Source of the DNA: Muricoccus harenae
GTDB taxonomy: Bacteria; Pseudomonadota; Alphaproteobacteria; Acetobacterales; Acetobacteraceae
Direction of reading: 5' to 3'
DNA: 64,000 nt
Assembly (NCBI RefSeq): GCF_009848505.1
Contig: NZ_WWDL01000029.1
Coordinates: 1 to 64,000 of the forward strand
Shown here in pieces: positions 53,834 through 63,420 of the stretch. Every line of letters starts with the position of its first letter. Positions within the stretch are counted from its first letter, which is position 1. The notes under the pieces were generated by a model that was given only the letters and a program-made list of their open reading frames with translations, was not told the DNA's origin and did no database searches. The position numbers were made by a program, and so were the translations under genes.

Positions 53834-55972
53834 ATGGCCGGAGGGAACGCCTTGCCCCAGCAGATCGCGCCAGCCCGCCAGGCGCCCTGGCCCGTCATGG
53901 CGCCGGCACCGGAAACGACGGAGGCGCTGACCGCCCGCGCCCTCGCGCTCCATCGCGCGGGCGAACTCGCGGCCGCCGAGCCTCTCTACCGCTCCGTGCT
54001 GGCCCGCCACCCGGCGCATTTTCCCGCTCTGCACCTGCTCGGCCTGCTCCGCGCCATGGCCGGGGACCCGGCGGGCGCCGTGCCCCTCCTGCGCCGGGCC
54101 ATCGCGGTGGATCCGCGCCAGGGCTTCGTCCACAGCAATCTCGGCAATGCGCTGGTGGAGCTCGGCCATGCGGAGGAGGGCCTCGCCGCCTTCGATCAAG
54201 CCCTGGCCCTCGATCCCTCCCTGCCGGAGGCCCGTGTGGGCCGCGGCAATGCCCTGCACGCCCTGGGCCGCCATGCCGAATCCCTCGCCGCCCATGACTC
54301 GGCCCGCGCCATGGGCGCCGACATGCCGGAGCTGCACAACAACCGCGGCAATGCCCTTCGCGCCCTGAAGCGCCCCGAGGAGGCGCTCGCCGCCTGTGAC
54401 GAGGCCATCGCCCGCCATCCCACCTACGCCGCCGCGCATGCGAATCGCGCGACCGCCCTGGCCGACCTGCAGCGGGACGTGGAGGCGCTGGCCAGCGTCG
54501 GGATCGCCCTGATGCTCCGCCTGGAGGATCCGGGCGCGCTGGTGACGCAGGGCATCATCCTGCGCGGTCTGAACCGCCCCGCGGAGGCGCTGGAAAGCTT
54601 TGACCGCGCCCTCGCCCTCTCGCCCCAACTCGCCGATGCCCATGCCAGCCGCACGGCCGCCCTCTGCGACCTCGGCCGCTACGACGATGCCCTGGCGAGC
54701 GCCGATGCCGCCCTCGCTCTTTCCGATTCAGCCGCGAACCACCGGAACCGCGCCGCCGCCCTGGCCCGGTTGGACCGCCATGCCGAGGCCGAAGCCGCCG
54801 ACCGTGCCGCCCTTCGCACCGATCCGGCCTCGGGCGAAGCCTGGAATGGCCGGGGCATCGCCCTGATCGAGCTGGGACGCTTCGAGGAGGCGCTGGACTG
54901 CTTCGGCCGCGCCGCCGACCTCCATCCGGGTAACCGCAGCATCCCCTATAACCGGGGCAACGCCCTCCGCGGCCTTGGCCGCCACCGGGAGGCGATCGCA
55001 GCCTTCCGCGAGGCTTCCTCGATCGATTCAGGCTTCGCCGATGCCCATTGGAACGAGGCCCTCAGCCAGCTTGCGCTAGGCGAGTTGGAGGCGGGCTTCG
55101 CCGGCTACGAGTGGCGCTGGCGCCGCAAGGGGTGTCCGCCCCATCGCCACGCCACAAGCCCCCTCTGGCGTGGCGAGGAGATGGATGGCCGCGTGCTCCT
55201 CCTCCATGCCGAGCAGGGGCTGGGCGACACGATCCAGATGGCGCGCTACCTGCCCATGGTGGCCGCTCGTGGTGCCCGCGTGGTGCTGGAGGTGCAGCGC
55301 CCGCTGATCCCGCTGCTGGGCGGGCTCAACCGGTTCGCGGAGCTCATTGCAACCGATGACCCGGTGCCGCGGCACGATGCGCAATGCCCGCTGATGAGCC
55401 TGCCCCTGGCCCTCGGCACCACCCTCGCCAGCATTCCCGCCCCGGTTTCCTTCCCGGCGCTGGACCCGGCCCGAGTGGCGGCCTGGGACTGCTCCCTGCC
55501 CAGGGGGCGGCTGCGCCTGGGCATCGCCTGCTCCGGCAATCCCAACCATCTCGGCGATCGCCACCGCTCGATCCCGCTGGAGCGCTTCGCCCCGCTGCTC
55601 GGTGCGGGAGTGGACGGCTATCTGTTCCAGACGGAGCTTCGTACCGCCGACGAGCCCTTCCTCGCCGCCACGCCGGCCATCACCGATCTGCGTCCCCGGC
55701 TGACGGACTTCACCGAAACCGCCGCGGCCCTCCAGGCCATGGACATGATCGTTTGTGTGGATACCAGCCTCGCCCATCTGGCCGGAGCCCTCGGGCGGCC
55801 GGTCCATCTGCTGCTGCCCCCACTGCCCGACTGGCGCTGGATGCTCGATCGGCCGGACACGCCCTGGTACCCAGGCATGCGCCTGCACCGCCGTGCGCGG
55901 GAGGAGGACTGGGAGCAGGTCATTGCCCATGTTGCCGCGGTCGTCACCGCAGAAGCACAGCTGGCGGCGTAA
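53834..55972 (+). CDS. TPR protein with C-terminal GT9-like glycosyltransferase domain
   Basis: A 712-residue cytoplasmic protein. Residues ~30-410 hold about ten TPR units (for example RAGELAAAEPLYRSVLARHP, ALRALKRPEEALAACDEAIA, LGRFEEALDCFGRAADLHPG). ELEAGFAGYEWRWRRKG marks the junction. Residues ~445-700 resemble the heptosyltransferase (GT9) fold: LLLHAEQGLGDTIQMARYLP, LRLGIACSGNPNHLGDRHRS and VCVDTSLAHLAGALGRPVHL. The family is common in Rhodospirillales and may glycosylate proteins or polysaccharide. ATG at 53834 is used; a TTG at 53852 is possible. The stop is 1 nt from the convergent MFS stop. Confidence 0.87.
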   Translation: MAGGNALPQQIAPARQAPWPVMAPAPETTEALTARALALHRAGELAAAEPLYRSVLARHPAHFPALHLLGLLRAMAGDPAGAVPLLRRAIAVDPRQGFVHSNLGNALVELGHAEEGLAAFDQALALDPSLPEARVGRGNALHALGRHAESLAAHDSARAMGADMPELHNNRGNALRALKRPEEALAACDEAIARHPTYAAAHANRATALADLQRDVEALASVGIALMLRLEDPGALVTQGIILRGLNRPAEALESFDRALALSPQLADAHASRTAALCDLGRYDDALASADAALALSDSAANHRNRAAALARLDRHAEAEAADRAALRTDPASGEAWNGRGIALIELGRFEEALDCFGRAADLHPGNRSIPYNRGNALRGLGRHREAIAAFREASSIDSGFADAHWNEALSQLALGELEAGFAGYEWRWRRKGCPPHRHATSPLWRGEEMDGRVLLLHAEQGLGDTIQMARYLPMVAARGARVVLEVQRPLIPLLGGLNRFAELIATDDPVPRHDAQCPLMSLPLALGTTLASIPAPVSFPALDPARVAAWDCSLPRGRLRLGIACSGNPNHLGDRHRSIPLERFAPLLGAGVDGYLFQTELRTADEPFLAATPAITDLRPRLTDFTETAAALQAMDMIVCVDTSLAHLAGALGRPVHLLLPPLPDWRWMLDRPDTPWYPGMRLHRRAREEDWEQVIAHVAAVVTAEAQLAA

Positions 55973-55973
55973 G

Positions 55974-57407
55974 TCAGGCCTCCTTCGACTGTGATAGCGG
56001 CCGCGCCACATCCTCCAGCGAGCGGCCCTCGGCGGCGAAGCCGAGCTTCCACTCGGTTCCCGCCGCCACCAGCATCAGCGTGGCGCCCAGCAGGTAGCCC
56101 CACATGATGTCGGTGCGCTCGCCGCCCTCGATCAATGCGCCGAACAGTGTTGGCCCGACGACGCCGCCCACCAGCGTGCCGAAGGCGTAGAACAGGGCGA
56201 TGCCCATGGCGCGCATCTCCAGCGGGAAGCTCTCGCCCACGGTCAGGTAAGCGGCGGAGGCGGCGGCGGAGGCGAAGAAGAAGATCACCGTCCAGGCCGC
56301 CGTCTGCTCCCAGGCCGAGAGCCAGCCTTGCGCGAAGGCGAAGCCGGTGGCGGCCATCAACACGCCCGCCAGCGCATAGGTAGCGGTAATCATCACTCGC
56401 CGCCCGATGGTGTCGAAGAAATGCCCCAACACCAGTGGACCGGCCAGGTTGCCCAGGGCGAAGGGCAGCATGAACCAGCCGATATGGGCCGAGGGGATGT
56501 CGTAGAAGCGTGTCAACACCAGTGCGTAGGTGAAGAACACCGCATTGTAGCAGAAGGCCTGGCAGGCCATCAGCACGATGCCAAGCAGGGCACGCTGTGG
56601 ATAGGTGCGGACCAGCGTCGTCGCCACCTCGCCGAGGGTGGTGTGCGTGCGCGGATCGATGCGGATCGGCTTGCCCGTAATGGGCGGCAGCGGTCCCTTC
56701 TCCCGTGCCACCCGTTCCTCGATATCGCCGACGATCTTCTCGGCTTCCGCCTGGCGCCCATGCGTCATCAGCCAGCGCGGGCTTTCCGGAATCCAGCGCC
56801 GCAGGAACAGCACGGAGATCGACAATGCGCCGCCGACGCCGAAGGCGAGCCGCCAGCCCAGTTCCGGATCGATCACCACGGGATCCAGCAGCACGATCGA
56901 CGAGGCCGCCCCTATGGCCGCCCCGCCCCAGAAGGTGCCGTTCACCGCAAGATCGGTGGTGCCCCGCCGCCGCGCCGGGATCAGCTCCTGGATCGCCGAG
57001 TTCACCGCCGAATACTCGCCCCCGATCCCCGCCCCGGTCAGGAAGCGGAAGATGGTGAAGGACCAGAAGTCCCAGGAGAAGCCGGTAGCGATGGTCGCCA
57101 GCAGATAGACCAGCACGGTGATGGTGAAGAGCTTCTTCCGCCCCAGCCGGTCGGTCAGCCAGCCGAAGAAGAGCGCGCCGGAAACCGCCCCGAGCAGATA
57201 GGCCGAGGCGGTAAGCCCCACCTCCGTCTCCGTCAGCCGCAGCCGCGGGCTGTCCCGGATGGCCCCGGCGAGGGAGCCGACCAGCGTGACCTCGAGCCCA
57301 TCCAGGATCCAGGTCACGCCCAGGGCTATCACCACCAGCCAATGGAACCGGGACCAGGGCAGCCGGTCGAGCCGGTTCGGAATGTCGGTGGTGAAGCTGG
57401 CCGCCAT
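55974..57407 (-). CDS. MFS transporter, sugar/acid-porter type
   Basis: A 477-residue carrier with 12 membrane helices. GALFFGWLTDRLGRKKLFTI is the MFS motif A, RFLTGAGIGGEYSAVNSAIQ and RRWIPESPRWLMTHGR are signatures of the sugar-porter/AAHS-like group, and GHFFDTIGRRVMI repeats motif A in the second half. Relatives move aromatic acids, sialate or sugars; the substrate cannot be chosen. ATG at 57405-57407 opens MAASFTTDIPNRLDRLPWSR. serC is upstream on the same strand by 74 nt. Confidence 0.92.
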   Translation of the reverse strand: MAASFTTDIPNRLDRLPWSRFHWLVVIALGVTWILDGLEVTLVGSLAGAIRDSPRLRLTETEVGLTASAYLLGAVSGALFFGWLTDRLGRKKLFTITVLVYLLATIATGFSWDFWSFTIFRFLTGAGIGGEYSAVNSAIQELIPARRRGTTDLAVNGTFWGGAAIGAASSIVLLDPVVIDPELGWRLAFGVGGALSISVLFLRRWIPESPRWLMTHGRQAEAEKIVGDIEERVAREKGPLPPITGKPIRIDPRTHTTLGEVATTLVRTYPQRALLGIVLMACQAFCYNAVFFTYALVLTRFYDIPSAHIGWFMLPFALGNLAGPLVLGHFFDTIGRRVMITATYALAGVLMAATGFAFAQGWLSAWEQTAAWTVIFFFASAAASAAYLTVGESFPLEMRAMGIALFYAFGTLVGGVVGPTLFGALIEGGERTDIMWGYLLGATLMLVAAGTEWKLGFAAEGRSLEDVARPLSQSKEA

Positions 57408-57481
57408 GGTTCCCTTCCCGAAAGCACCGGGACGGGAACCGCTCTGCGGTCGGAAGGTTCCAGCCGCCTCCGACAGGGCGT

Positions 57482-58690
57482 TCAGCCCGGCGGGCTCGCC
57501 GCCTCATGCGACAGTTCGATCGCCAGTTCCGCGAAGGCCCAGTCGAGCCAGGGGAGCAGCGCGTGGATATCGGCGGTCTCGATCGTCGCCCCGCCCCAGA
57601 TCCGAAGCCCCGGCGGCGCGTCGCGGTAGGAGGCGATGTCGAGCGCCACCCCTTCGGCCTCCAGAATCGCGGCCAGGCGCTTCGCCGCCTTTGCCTGCCC
57701 GGCCGCATCCATCGCGGTGAACCAGGGCACGGTGATCCGCAGGCAGATGGAGGTGCAGGAGCGCGTTCCCGCATCCTCCGCCAGGAATTCCGCCCAGCCG
57801 CTGGTTGCAACCCAGCCCGCCACTGCCGCCAGGTTCGCCTCGGAGCGGGCAATCAGCGCATCCAGCCCGCCGATGGATTCCGCCCAGCGCAACCCGTCCA
57901 GCGCATCCTCGACGGCCAGCATGGAGGGCGTGTTGATCGTGTCGCCCTGGAAGATGCCCTCGATCAGTTTTCCGCCCTTGGTCATGCGGAAGATCTTCGG
58001 CAGCGGCCGGCCCGATTCGAAGGATTCCAGCCGTGCCACGGCGCGCGGCGAGAGCGCCAGCATCCCATGCGCCGCCTCGCCCCCCAGCACCTTCTGCCAG
58101 GACCAGGTCACCACATCGAGCTTGTTCCAGGGCAGCCGCATGGCGAAGGCGGCCGAGGTGGCGTCGCAGATCGCGAGGCCGTCCCGCTCATCGGCGATGA
58201 AATCCGCATGCGGCAGGCGCACGCCGCTGGTCGTGCCGTTCCAGACGAAGACCGCGTCCCGCGAGGGATCCACCGGATCCAGCGCCGGGAGCTTGCCATA
58301 GGGCGCCTCGCGCAGCCGCACATCGGAAAGCTTCAGTTGGGTCGCGATATCCGTCGCCCATTCCTTTGAGAAGGATTCCCACACCAGCACATCGACGCCG
58401 CGAGGCCCCAGCGCAGACCAAAGCACCATCTCCACCGCGCCCGTGTCGGAGGCCGGAACCACGCCCAGCCGCCAATCTGCCGGCATGCCGAGAACCGCCT
58501 TGGAGCGCTCGATCACCTCGGCGATCCGCGCCTTCGGCTCCTTCGCGCGGTGGCTGCGGCCGAGCAGCGCGCCCTCCAGCGCAGCCAGTGACCAGCCCGG
58601 ACGCTTGGCGCAGGGGCCGGATGAGAAGTGCGGATTCGCCGGGCGCGTGGCCGGCTTCGCCGCATCCAGGTCGTTCGTCACTGCGACCAT
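57482..58690 (-). CDS. serC: Phosphoserine aminotransferase
   Basis: A 402-residue PLP enzyme that makes 3-phosphoserine in serine and pyridoxine synthesis. It is of the longer alphaproteobacterial class. [20 protein letters not shown] opens the protein, [20 protein letters not shown] and [20 protein letters not shown] follow, and the PLP Lys lies in [19 protein letters not shown]. The GTG at 58699 is an alternative start; ATG at 58690 has GGAGAGG 8 nt upstream. serA is not adjacent. Confidence 0.94.
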   Translation of the reverse strand: MVAVTNDLDAAKPATRPANPHFSSGPCAKRPGWSLAALEGALLGRSHRAKEPKARIAEVIERSKAVLGMPADWRLGVVPASDTGAVEMVLWSALGPRGVDVLVWESFSKEWATDIATQLKLSDVRLREAPYGKLPALDPVDPSRDAVFVWNGTTSGVRLPHADFIADERDGLAICDATSAAFAMRLPWNKLDVVTWSWQKVLGGEAAHGMLALSPRAVARLESFESGRPLPKIFRMTKGGKLIEGIFQGDTINTPSMLAVEDALDGLRWAESIGGLDALIARSEANLAAVAGWVATSGWAEFLAEDAGTRSCTSICLRITVPWFTAMDAAGQAKAAKRLAAILEAEGVALDIASYRDAPPGLRIWGGATIETADIHALLPWLDWAFAELAIELSHEAASPPG

Positions 58691-58851
58691 GAAGTCCACC
58701 TCTCCGGAAACCCTGCCCCTCCGGAAGGGAGGCGGCCATGCACCGCCCGGCGGGACAGCGTCGCCGGAGGGCTAGCCCTCGCCTGCCGCCCTGGTCAAGC
58801 AAGGCGACGGGCCGCACGCAACTCAGTGCCCGGCGCCCCGTTGCGCCCGGC

Positions 58852-59886
58852 ATGACACGACACGCCAGCGCCACTCTTCTGATCGTTCTGGCGGTCGTCA
58901 CGCTGATCGGCTTCCTCGCTCCCTCCTTCGTCCTCATCGTCTTCGCTGCCTGCCTACTGGCCGTGGCCTTGCGGGCGGCCGGCGTTCCCCTCGCCATCCG
59001 GCTGGGCATTGCCCCGCATTGGGGCGTGATGATCGTGGCCCTGCTGGCGCTCGTTGCCATCGGGCTGTTGCTCTGGTTCGGCTTCGCCAGCCTGGCCGAG
59101 CAGATCCGCCAGTTCAGCCAGGCCGCGCCGCGCGTGTTGCGGGACCTGCTGGACGTAGCCGGCGGACTTCCCGGTGCGGATTGGCTGAAGCAGAACATCT
59201 CGTCCGAGCAGGTGCAGCCTTCGGCCCAGACCGCGGCGAACATGGCCCTTGCGGGGGTGGACAACACGCTGGGCGCGCTGGGCAACTTCCTACTCGTGCT
59301 GCTGCTCGGGCTTTACATCGGGGCCGACCCCACCCTCTACCGGCGAGGGGCGCTCGCCCTGCTCTCGCCTGGCATGCGGCCGCGCGGCGAGGCCACGCTG
59401 AACGCCATGGCGCATGCGCTGCGCGGCTGGCTGCTGGGGCAGATGTTCGCCATGGTGGTCAGTGGCACCCTCACCTTCCTCGGCCTTTGGGCACTCGGCG
59501 TGCCGCTGGCGGGGCTGCTCGCGATCCTCACCGCCATCTTCGGCTTCATGCCCTATATCGGGCCGGTGATCGGTTGCGTGCCGGCGATGCTCATCGCCGC
59601 CTCCGAAGATCCGTCACTGGTGCCCTGGGTGATCGGCCTGTTTGTCCTCGTGCAGAATATTGAGGGGAATTTCCTGACGCCCATGGTGCAGAAGCAGTCC
59701 TCCGACGTGCCGCCCGCGCTGCTGCTCGGTGCACAGGCGCTGTTCGGCAGCGGACTCGGCTTCCTCGGCGTCCTACTGGCTGCGCCGATCGCCGCCGCTG
59801 GCATGGCGGCGATCCGCGTCTCCTATGTCGAAGGCTGGGTCGAGGACCCTGGGAACGCGACGGAGAAAACGCTCATCCGTCCCTGA
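58852..59886 (+). CDS. AI-2E/PerM-family transporter
   Basis: A 344-residue membrane protein with seven to eight helices and a periplasmic loop (~85-140), the layout of the AI-2E transporter superfamily. The family core is seen at GFMPYIGPVIGCVPAMLIA, FVLVQNIEGNFLTPMVQKQS and LLGAQALFGSGLGFLGVLLA. Members export autoinducer-2 or act as Na+/H+ antiporters; which applies is not evident. ATG at 58852. It is divergent from serC and convergent with thiD. Confidence 0.9.
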   Translation: MTRHASATLLIVLAVVTLIGFLAPSFVLIVFAACLLAVALRAAGVPLAIRLGIAPHWGVMIVALLALVAIGLLLWFGFASLAEQIRQFSQAAPRVLRDLLDVAGGLPGADWLKQNISSEQVQPSAQTAANMALAGVDNTLGALGNFLLVLLLGLYIGADPTLYRRGALALLSPGMRPRGEATLNAMAHALRGWLLGQMFAMVVSGTLTFLGLWALGVPLAGLLAILTAIFGFMPYIGPVIGCVPAMLIAASEDPSLVPWVIGLFVLVQNIEGNFLTPMVQKQSSDVPPALLLGAQALFGSGLGFLGVLLAAPIAAAGMAAIRVSYVEGWVEDPGNATEKTLIRP

Positions 59887-59964
59887 ATGGGAAACTCTTG
59901 ACGGTTCGGGATCAACGCGATTGCCCCACATTGCAGGACCCCGTGGCGGGTTCGCAGCCGGCCT

Positions 59965-60774
59965 TTAGCCCAGCGCGGCCACCCGCGCCGGATCGACCGT
60001 CACGCCATGGTCCAGCGGTCCATGTCCCTTTCCGAATCCGGGTGCCGAACGGATTGCCGCTGCCACATAGGCCCGTGCGCGCATCACCGCGTCCCGGAGC
60101 CCCATCCCCTGCGCCAAGCCGGCCGCGACGGCGGAGGCAAGCGTGCAGCCCGTTCCATGCGTGTGCCGCGTCGCGATACGGGGGCTTTCGAACACTTCCA
60201 CCCCCTCCTCGGTGGCCAGAACATCCCGCACCACCGGCCCGTCCAGATGCCCGCCCTTCAGCAGCACCGCCGGCACGCCGAGCGTCATCAGCACCTCCGC
60301 CGCATGGCGCATCGCGGGAAGGTCGGGGATGGGCATGCCGGACAGCACCTCCGCCTCCGGCAGGTTCGGCGTCAGTATCGTTGTCAGTGGCATCAGGCGG
60401 CGCTTCAGCGTCTCAACCGCAGTAATATCCAGCAGCCGCGCGCCACCCTTCGCGACCATCACCGGGTCCGCCACCAGCGGGATGCCGCAGCCGGCGAGCG
60501 CGTCACAGACGGCATCGATCGTCCCGGCATCCGCCAGCATGCCGGTCTTGATGCAGTCCGCGCCAATATCCTCCAGTGACATGCGGATCTGCAGCTGCAG
60601 GAAGTCCAGCGGCACCGGGTGCACAGCGCGCACGCCTTCGGTGTCCTGGGCCGTCAGCGCCGTGATGGCCGTGGCCGCATAGGCGCCGAGCGCCGTCACC
60701 GCCTTGATATCGGCCTGAATTCCGGCCCCGCCGCCGGAATCCGAGCCTGCGACGATAAGCACCCGTCCCTTCAT
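59965..60774 (-). CDS. thiD: Hydroxymethylpyrimidine/phosphomethylpyrimidine kinase
   Basis: A 269-residue ribokinase-fold kinase that phosphorylates HMP and HMP-P in thiamine synthesis. [20 protein letters not shown] is the substrate motif, [24 protein letters not shown] and the C-terminal [20 protein letters not shown] (anion hole, catalytic Cys-free GTGC) are clear. The start overlaps the glmM stop by ATGA. It sits in the ftsH-folP-glmM-thiD run; no TPP riboswitch is seen. Confidence 0.96.
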   Translation of the reverse strand: MKGRVLIVAGSDSGGGAGIQADIKAVTALGAYAATAITALTAQDTEGVRAVHPVPLDFLQLQIRMSLEDIGADCIKTGMLADAGTIDAVCDALAGCGIPLVADPVMVAKGGARLLDITAVETLKRRLMPLTTILTPNLPEAEVLSGMPIPDLPAMRHAAEVLMTLGVPAVLLKGGHLDGPVVRDVLATEEGVEVFESPRIATRHTHGTGCTLASAVAAGLAQGMGLRDAVMRARAYVAAAIRSAPGFGKGHGPLDHGVTVDPARVAALG

Positions 60775-62150
60775 TCCGCCGCGACCCGCGCCGGCGTGCT
60801 CGAGGCGGCGCGGATCACATCGGCCAGCCTTGCGGTCAGCGCCTCCACCAGACTTTCCTCCTCCGCCTCGACCATCACGCGGATCAGCGGCTCGGTCCCG
60901 CTGGGTCGGATCAGCACGCGGCCGCGCGCGCCCAGCTCGGCCTCCGCCTCGGCGATGGCGCCAACCACCCGCTCATCCTTCAGCGGCGCCCCGCCGGCAT
61001 GGCGGACATTCACCAGCTTCTGCGGCAGCGGCACGAAGCGGCGCAGCACCTCGCTCGCCGGCCGCCGTTCCTCCACCAGCACCGCCAGCACCTGCAGCGC
61101 GGCCACCAGCCCGTCCCCGGTGGTTCCATGGTCCGACAGGATCACATGCCCCGACTGCTCGCCGCCGAGGTTGCAGCCGCGCTCGCGCATCGCCTCGCCG
61201 ACATAGCGGTCCCCCACCCTGGTCCGGTGAAGAGCGAGTCCCTTTTCCTTCAGAAATCGTTCCAGCCCGAGATTGGACATGACGGTGGCCACCACCGCCT
61301 CGCCCCGTAGCCGCCCCTGGGCCGCCCAGGATTGCGCGACCAGCGCCAGGATCTGGTCGCCATCGACCACCGCGCCGGTCTCATCCACCAGCACCACCCG
61401 ATCGGCATCGCCATCCAGCGCGATACCCAGATCAGCGCGCCGCTCGCGCACCAGCGCGGCAAGGGCCGCCGGCGAGGTGCTGCCGCAGCCCTGGTTGATG
61501 TTGAACCCGTCCGGCGCCACGCCGATGGACACCACCTCCGCCCCCAGCTCCCAGAGCACGGTGGGCGCTACCTTGTAGGCGGCGCCATGGGCGCAATCGA
61601 CGATGATGCGCATCCCCTCCAGGCTCAACCCGCGGGGGAAGCTGGCCTTTACCGCCTCGATATATCGTCCCGGCGCGTCCTCGAGCCGCGAGGCCCGGCC
61701 GAGCTTCGAGGGAGCCGCGAGCGCCGAGGTCAGGTCGCCGCCCATCAGCGCTTCGATCTCGCTCTCCTGCTGGTCCGAGAGTTTCAGCCCGTCCGGCCCG
61801 AAGAGCTTGATCCCATTGTCCTCGAAGGGATTGTGCGAGGCGCTGACCATGACCCCGAGGTCGGCCCGAAGGCTGCGCGTCAGCAAGGCGATGGCGGGGG
61901 TGGGCAGCGGCCCGACGAGCACCACGTCCATCCCGGCGCCCACGAAGCCGGCCGTCAGCGCCGGCTCCAGCATATAGCCGGACAGCCGCGTGTCCTTGCC
62001 GATCACCACCCGGTGCCGGTGCTGGCCCCGGTTGAAGAACCGGCCCGCGGCCTGGCCCAGCCGGAGCGCGGTCACCGCATCCATGGGGGCGCGATTGGCC
62101 ACGCCGCGGATGCCATCCGTGCCGAAGAGGCGTCTCTGGTTGTCGCTCAT
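60771..62150 (-). CDS. glmM: Phosphoglucosamine mutase
   Basis: A 459-residue alpha-D-phosphohexomutase that converts glucosamine-6-phosphate to the 1-phosphate for UDP-GlcNAc. [20 protein letters not shown] is the GlmM opening, [20 protein letters not shown] has the catalytic phospho-Ser, [14 protein letters not shown] the Mg site, and [20 protein letters not shown] plus [15 protein letters not shown] the sugar and phosphate sites. ATG at 62148-62150 is used, and an in-frame ATG six codons up is possible. It overlaps thiD by ATGA. Confidence 0.97.
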   Translation of the reverse strand: MSDNQRRLFGTDGIRGVANRAPMDAVTALRLGQAAGRFFNRGQHRHRVVIGKDTRLSGYMLEPALTAGFVGAGMDVVLVGPLPTPAIALLTRSLRADLGVMVSASHNPFEDNGIKLFGPDGLKLSDQQESEIEALMGGDLTSALAAPSKLGRASRLEDAPGRYIEAVKASFPRGLSLEGMRIIVDCAHGAAYKVAPTVLWELGAEVVSIGVAPDGFNINQGCGSTSPAALAALVRERRADLGIALDGDADRVVLVDETGAVVDGDQILALVAQSWAAQGRLRGEAVVATVMSNLGLERFLKEKGLALHRTRVGDRYVGEAMRERGCNLGGEQSGHVILSDHGTTGDGLVAALQVLAVLVEERRPASEVLRRFVPLPQKLVNVRHAGGAPLKDERVVGAIAEAEAELGARGRVLIRPSGTEPLIRVMVEAEEESLVEALTARLADVIRAASSTPARVAAE

Positions 62151-62218
62151 GCTGGGCCTCCCGCGCATCGCGTTCCGTTTAGCGCAGCTTCGCGGCCACG
62201 TCAGGGTGGCGCTGGGCC

Positions 62219-63274
62219 TCACCCCTGCGGCGCCGCCCCGGCCACGCTGGCGCGCCACAGCCTCAGCGCCGCCACCGTCTCTGCCACGTCATGCACCCGC
62301 ACCATCGATGCCCCACGGGAAGCGCCGGCGACCGCCACCCCAATGCTGCCGGCCATGCGGTCGCGCGGGGTGGAGACGCCGGAGATCGTGCCGATGAAGC
62401 GCTTCCGGGAGGCACCCAGCAGGATGGGGCAGCCGAGGCCGAGCAGGATCGGCAGCCGGTCCAGCAGCTCGAGATTATGGTCCATCGTCTTGCCGAAACC
62501 GATGCCAGGATCGACCATGATCCGGTGGCGCGGGATGCCGGCGGCCTCGCAAGCGGCGATGCGTCCGGCCAGGAAATCGGTCACCTCCAGCGCCACATTC
62601 GCATATTCGGCGTGCTGCTGCATCGTCGCGGGGTCCGTTCCCGGCATGTGCATCAGCACCACGGGGCAGCCGGCCTCGGCCACCACGGCCATCGCCTCCG
62701 GATCGTGGCGAAGAGCGGTAACGTCGTTCACCACCTCCGCCCCGGCATCCAGGGCAGCGCGCATGGTGGCGGCATGGCGGGTGTCGACGCTGACCGGCGC
62801 GTCCTTCGCGATCTCCCGGATCACCGGCAGGATGCGTGCGGTTTCGGTCTCTGCATCAACCGGGGGCGAGCCGGGCCGGGTGCTCTCGCCGCCTACATCG
62901 ATGATGTCGGCACCGGCTTCCAGCATGGCATTGGCCGCCATCAGCGCCGCGCGCGGGTCGAAATGCTTCCCCCCGTCAGAGAAGCTGTCCGGGGTGACGT
63001 TCAGCACAGCCATGACCAGAGGCCGGCCGAGGCTGGCGGCATCGGGAAGGCCGGCGAAGGGTTGGGGCGGACGGGTCAGGGCCAGAACGGCGTCCTGCCA
63101 GCCCTCCGGTGTCTCCACCGCGGGCATCAGGCCGATGACCGCCCCGTTCTCGATCAGCCGCACCAGGGTAAAGGCCGCCGCGCCACCCTCAAGCGGCAGG
63201 GCGGCCCCGGCGGCCACGGCAGCGATGGCGCCGCGCCCATGCAGCAGCCCCATCGGTTCGACCCAGCGCGCCAT
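62219..63274 (-). CDS. folP: Dihydropteroate synthase
   Basis: A 351-residue DHPS that joins pABA to the pterin pyrophosphate. The TIM-barrel part (~85-350) has [66 protein letters not shown] and [18 protein letters not shown] ~80-residue N-terminal extension ([20 protein letters not shown]) is typical of Acetobacteraceae forms. ATG at 63272-63274 is chosen with GGGAGGG close upstream; ATG 63286 is an alternative. It lies between ftsH and glmM, the classic order. Confidence 0.96.
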   Translation of the reverse strand: MARWVEPMGLLHGRGAIAAVAAGAALPLEGGAAAFTLVRLIENGAVIGLMPAVETPEGWQDAVLALTRPPQPFAGLPDAASLGRPLVMAVLNVTPDSFSDGGKHFDPRAALMAANAMLEAGADIIDVGGESTRPGSPPVDAETETARILPVIREIAKDAPVSVDTRHAATMRAALDAGAEVVNDVTALRHDPEAMAVVAEAGCPVVLMHMPGTDPATMQQHAEYANVALEVTDFLAGRIAACEAAGIPRHRIMVDPGIGFGKTMDHNLELLDRLPILLGLGCPILLGASRKRFIGTISGVSTPRDRMAGSIGVAVAGASRGASMVRVHDVAETVAALRLWRASVAGAAPQG

Positions 63275-63310
63275 TGGCCCTCCCATCGTCCCGGCATCAC
63301 GGCCCCGGAC

Positions 63311-63341
63311 GGAAACGGGGGCCACTGAGGGCCCCCGTTCC
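63311..63341 (-). terminator. Hairpin between ftsH and folP
   Basis: GGGGGCC/GGCCCCC with flanking AAC/GTT forms a strong stem about 80 nt past the ftsH stop. There is no U-tract, and folP may still be reached by readthrough. Confidence 0.45.
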
Positions 63342-63420
63342 ATTCAAGCGTTTCGCTGCCTGCCGCGCCAGTGGGCTACGGAATTGTCAGCCACGAGCCG
63401 GGCGCAATACCCGGTCCGAA

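Noticed and set aside
60775-62300. TPP riboswitch for thiD
   Set aside because: thiD overlaps glmM and has no leader; no THI-box-like segments were found.
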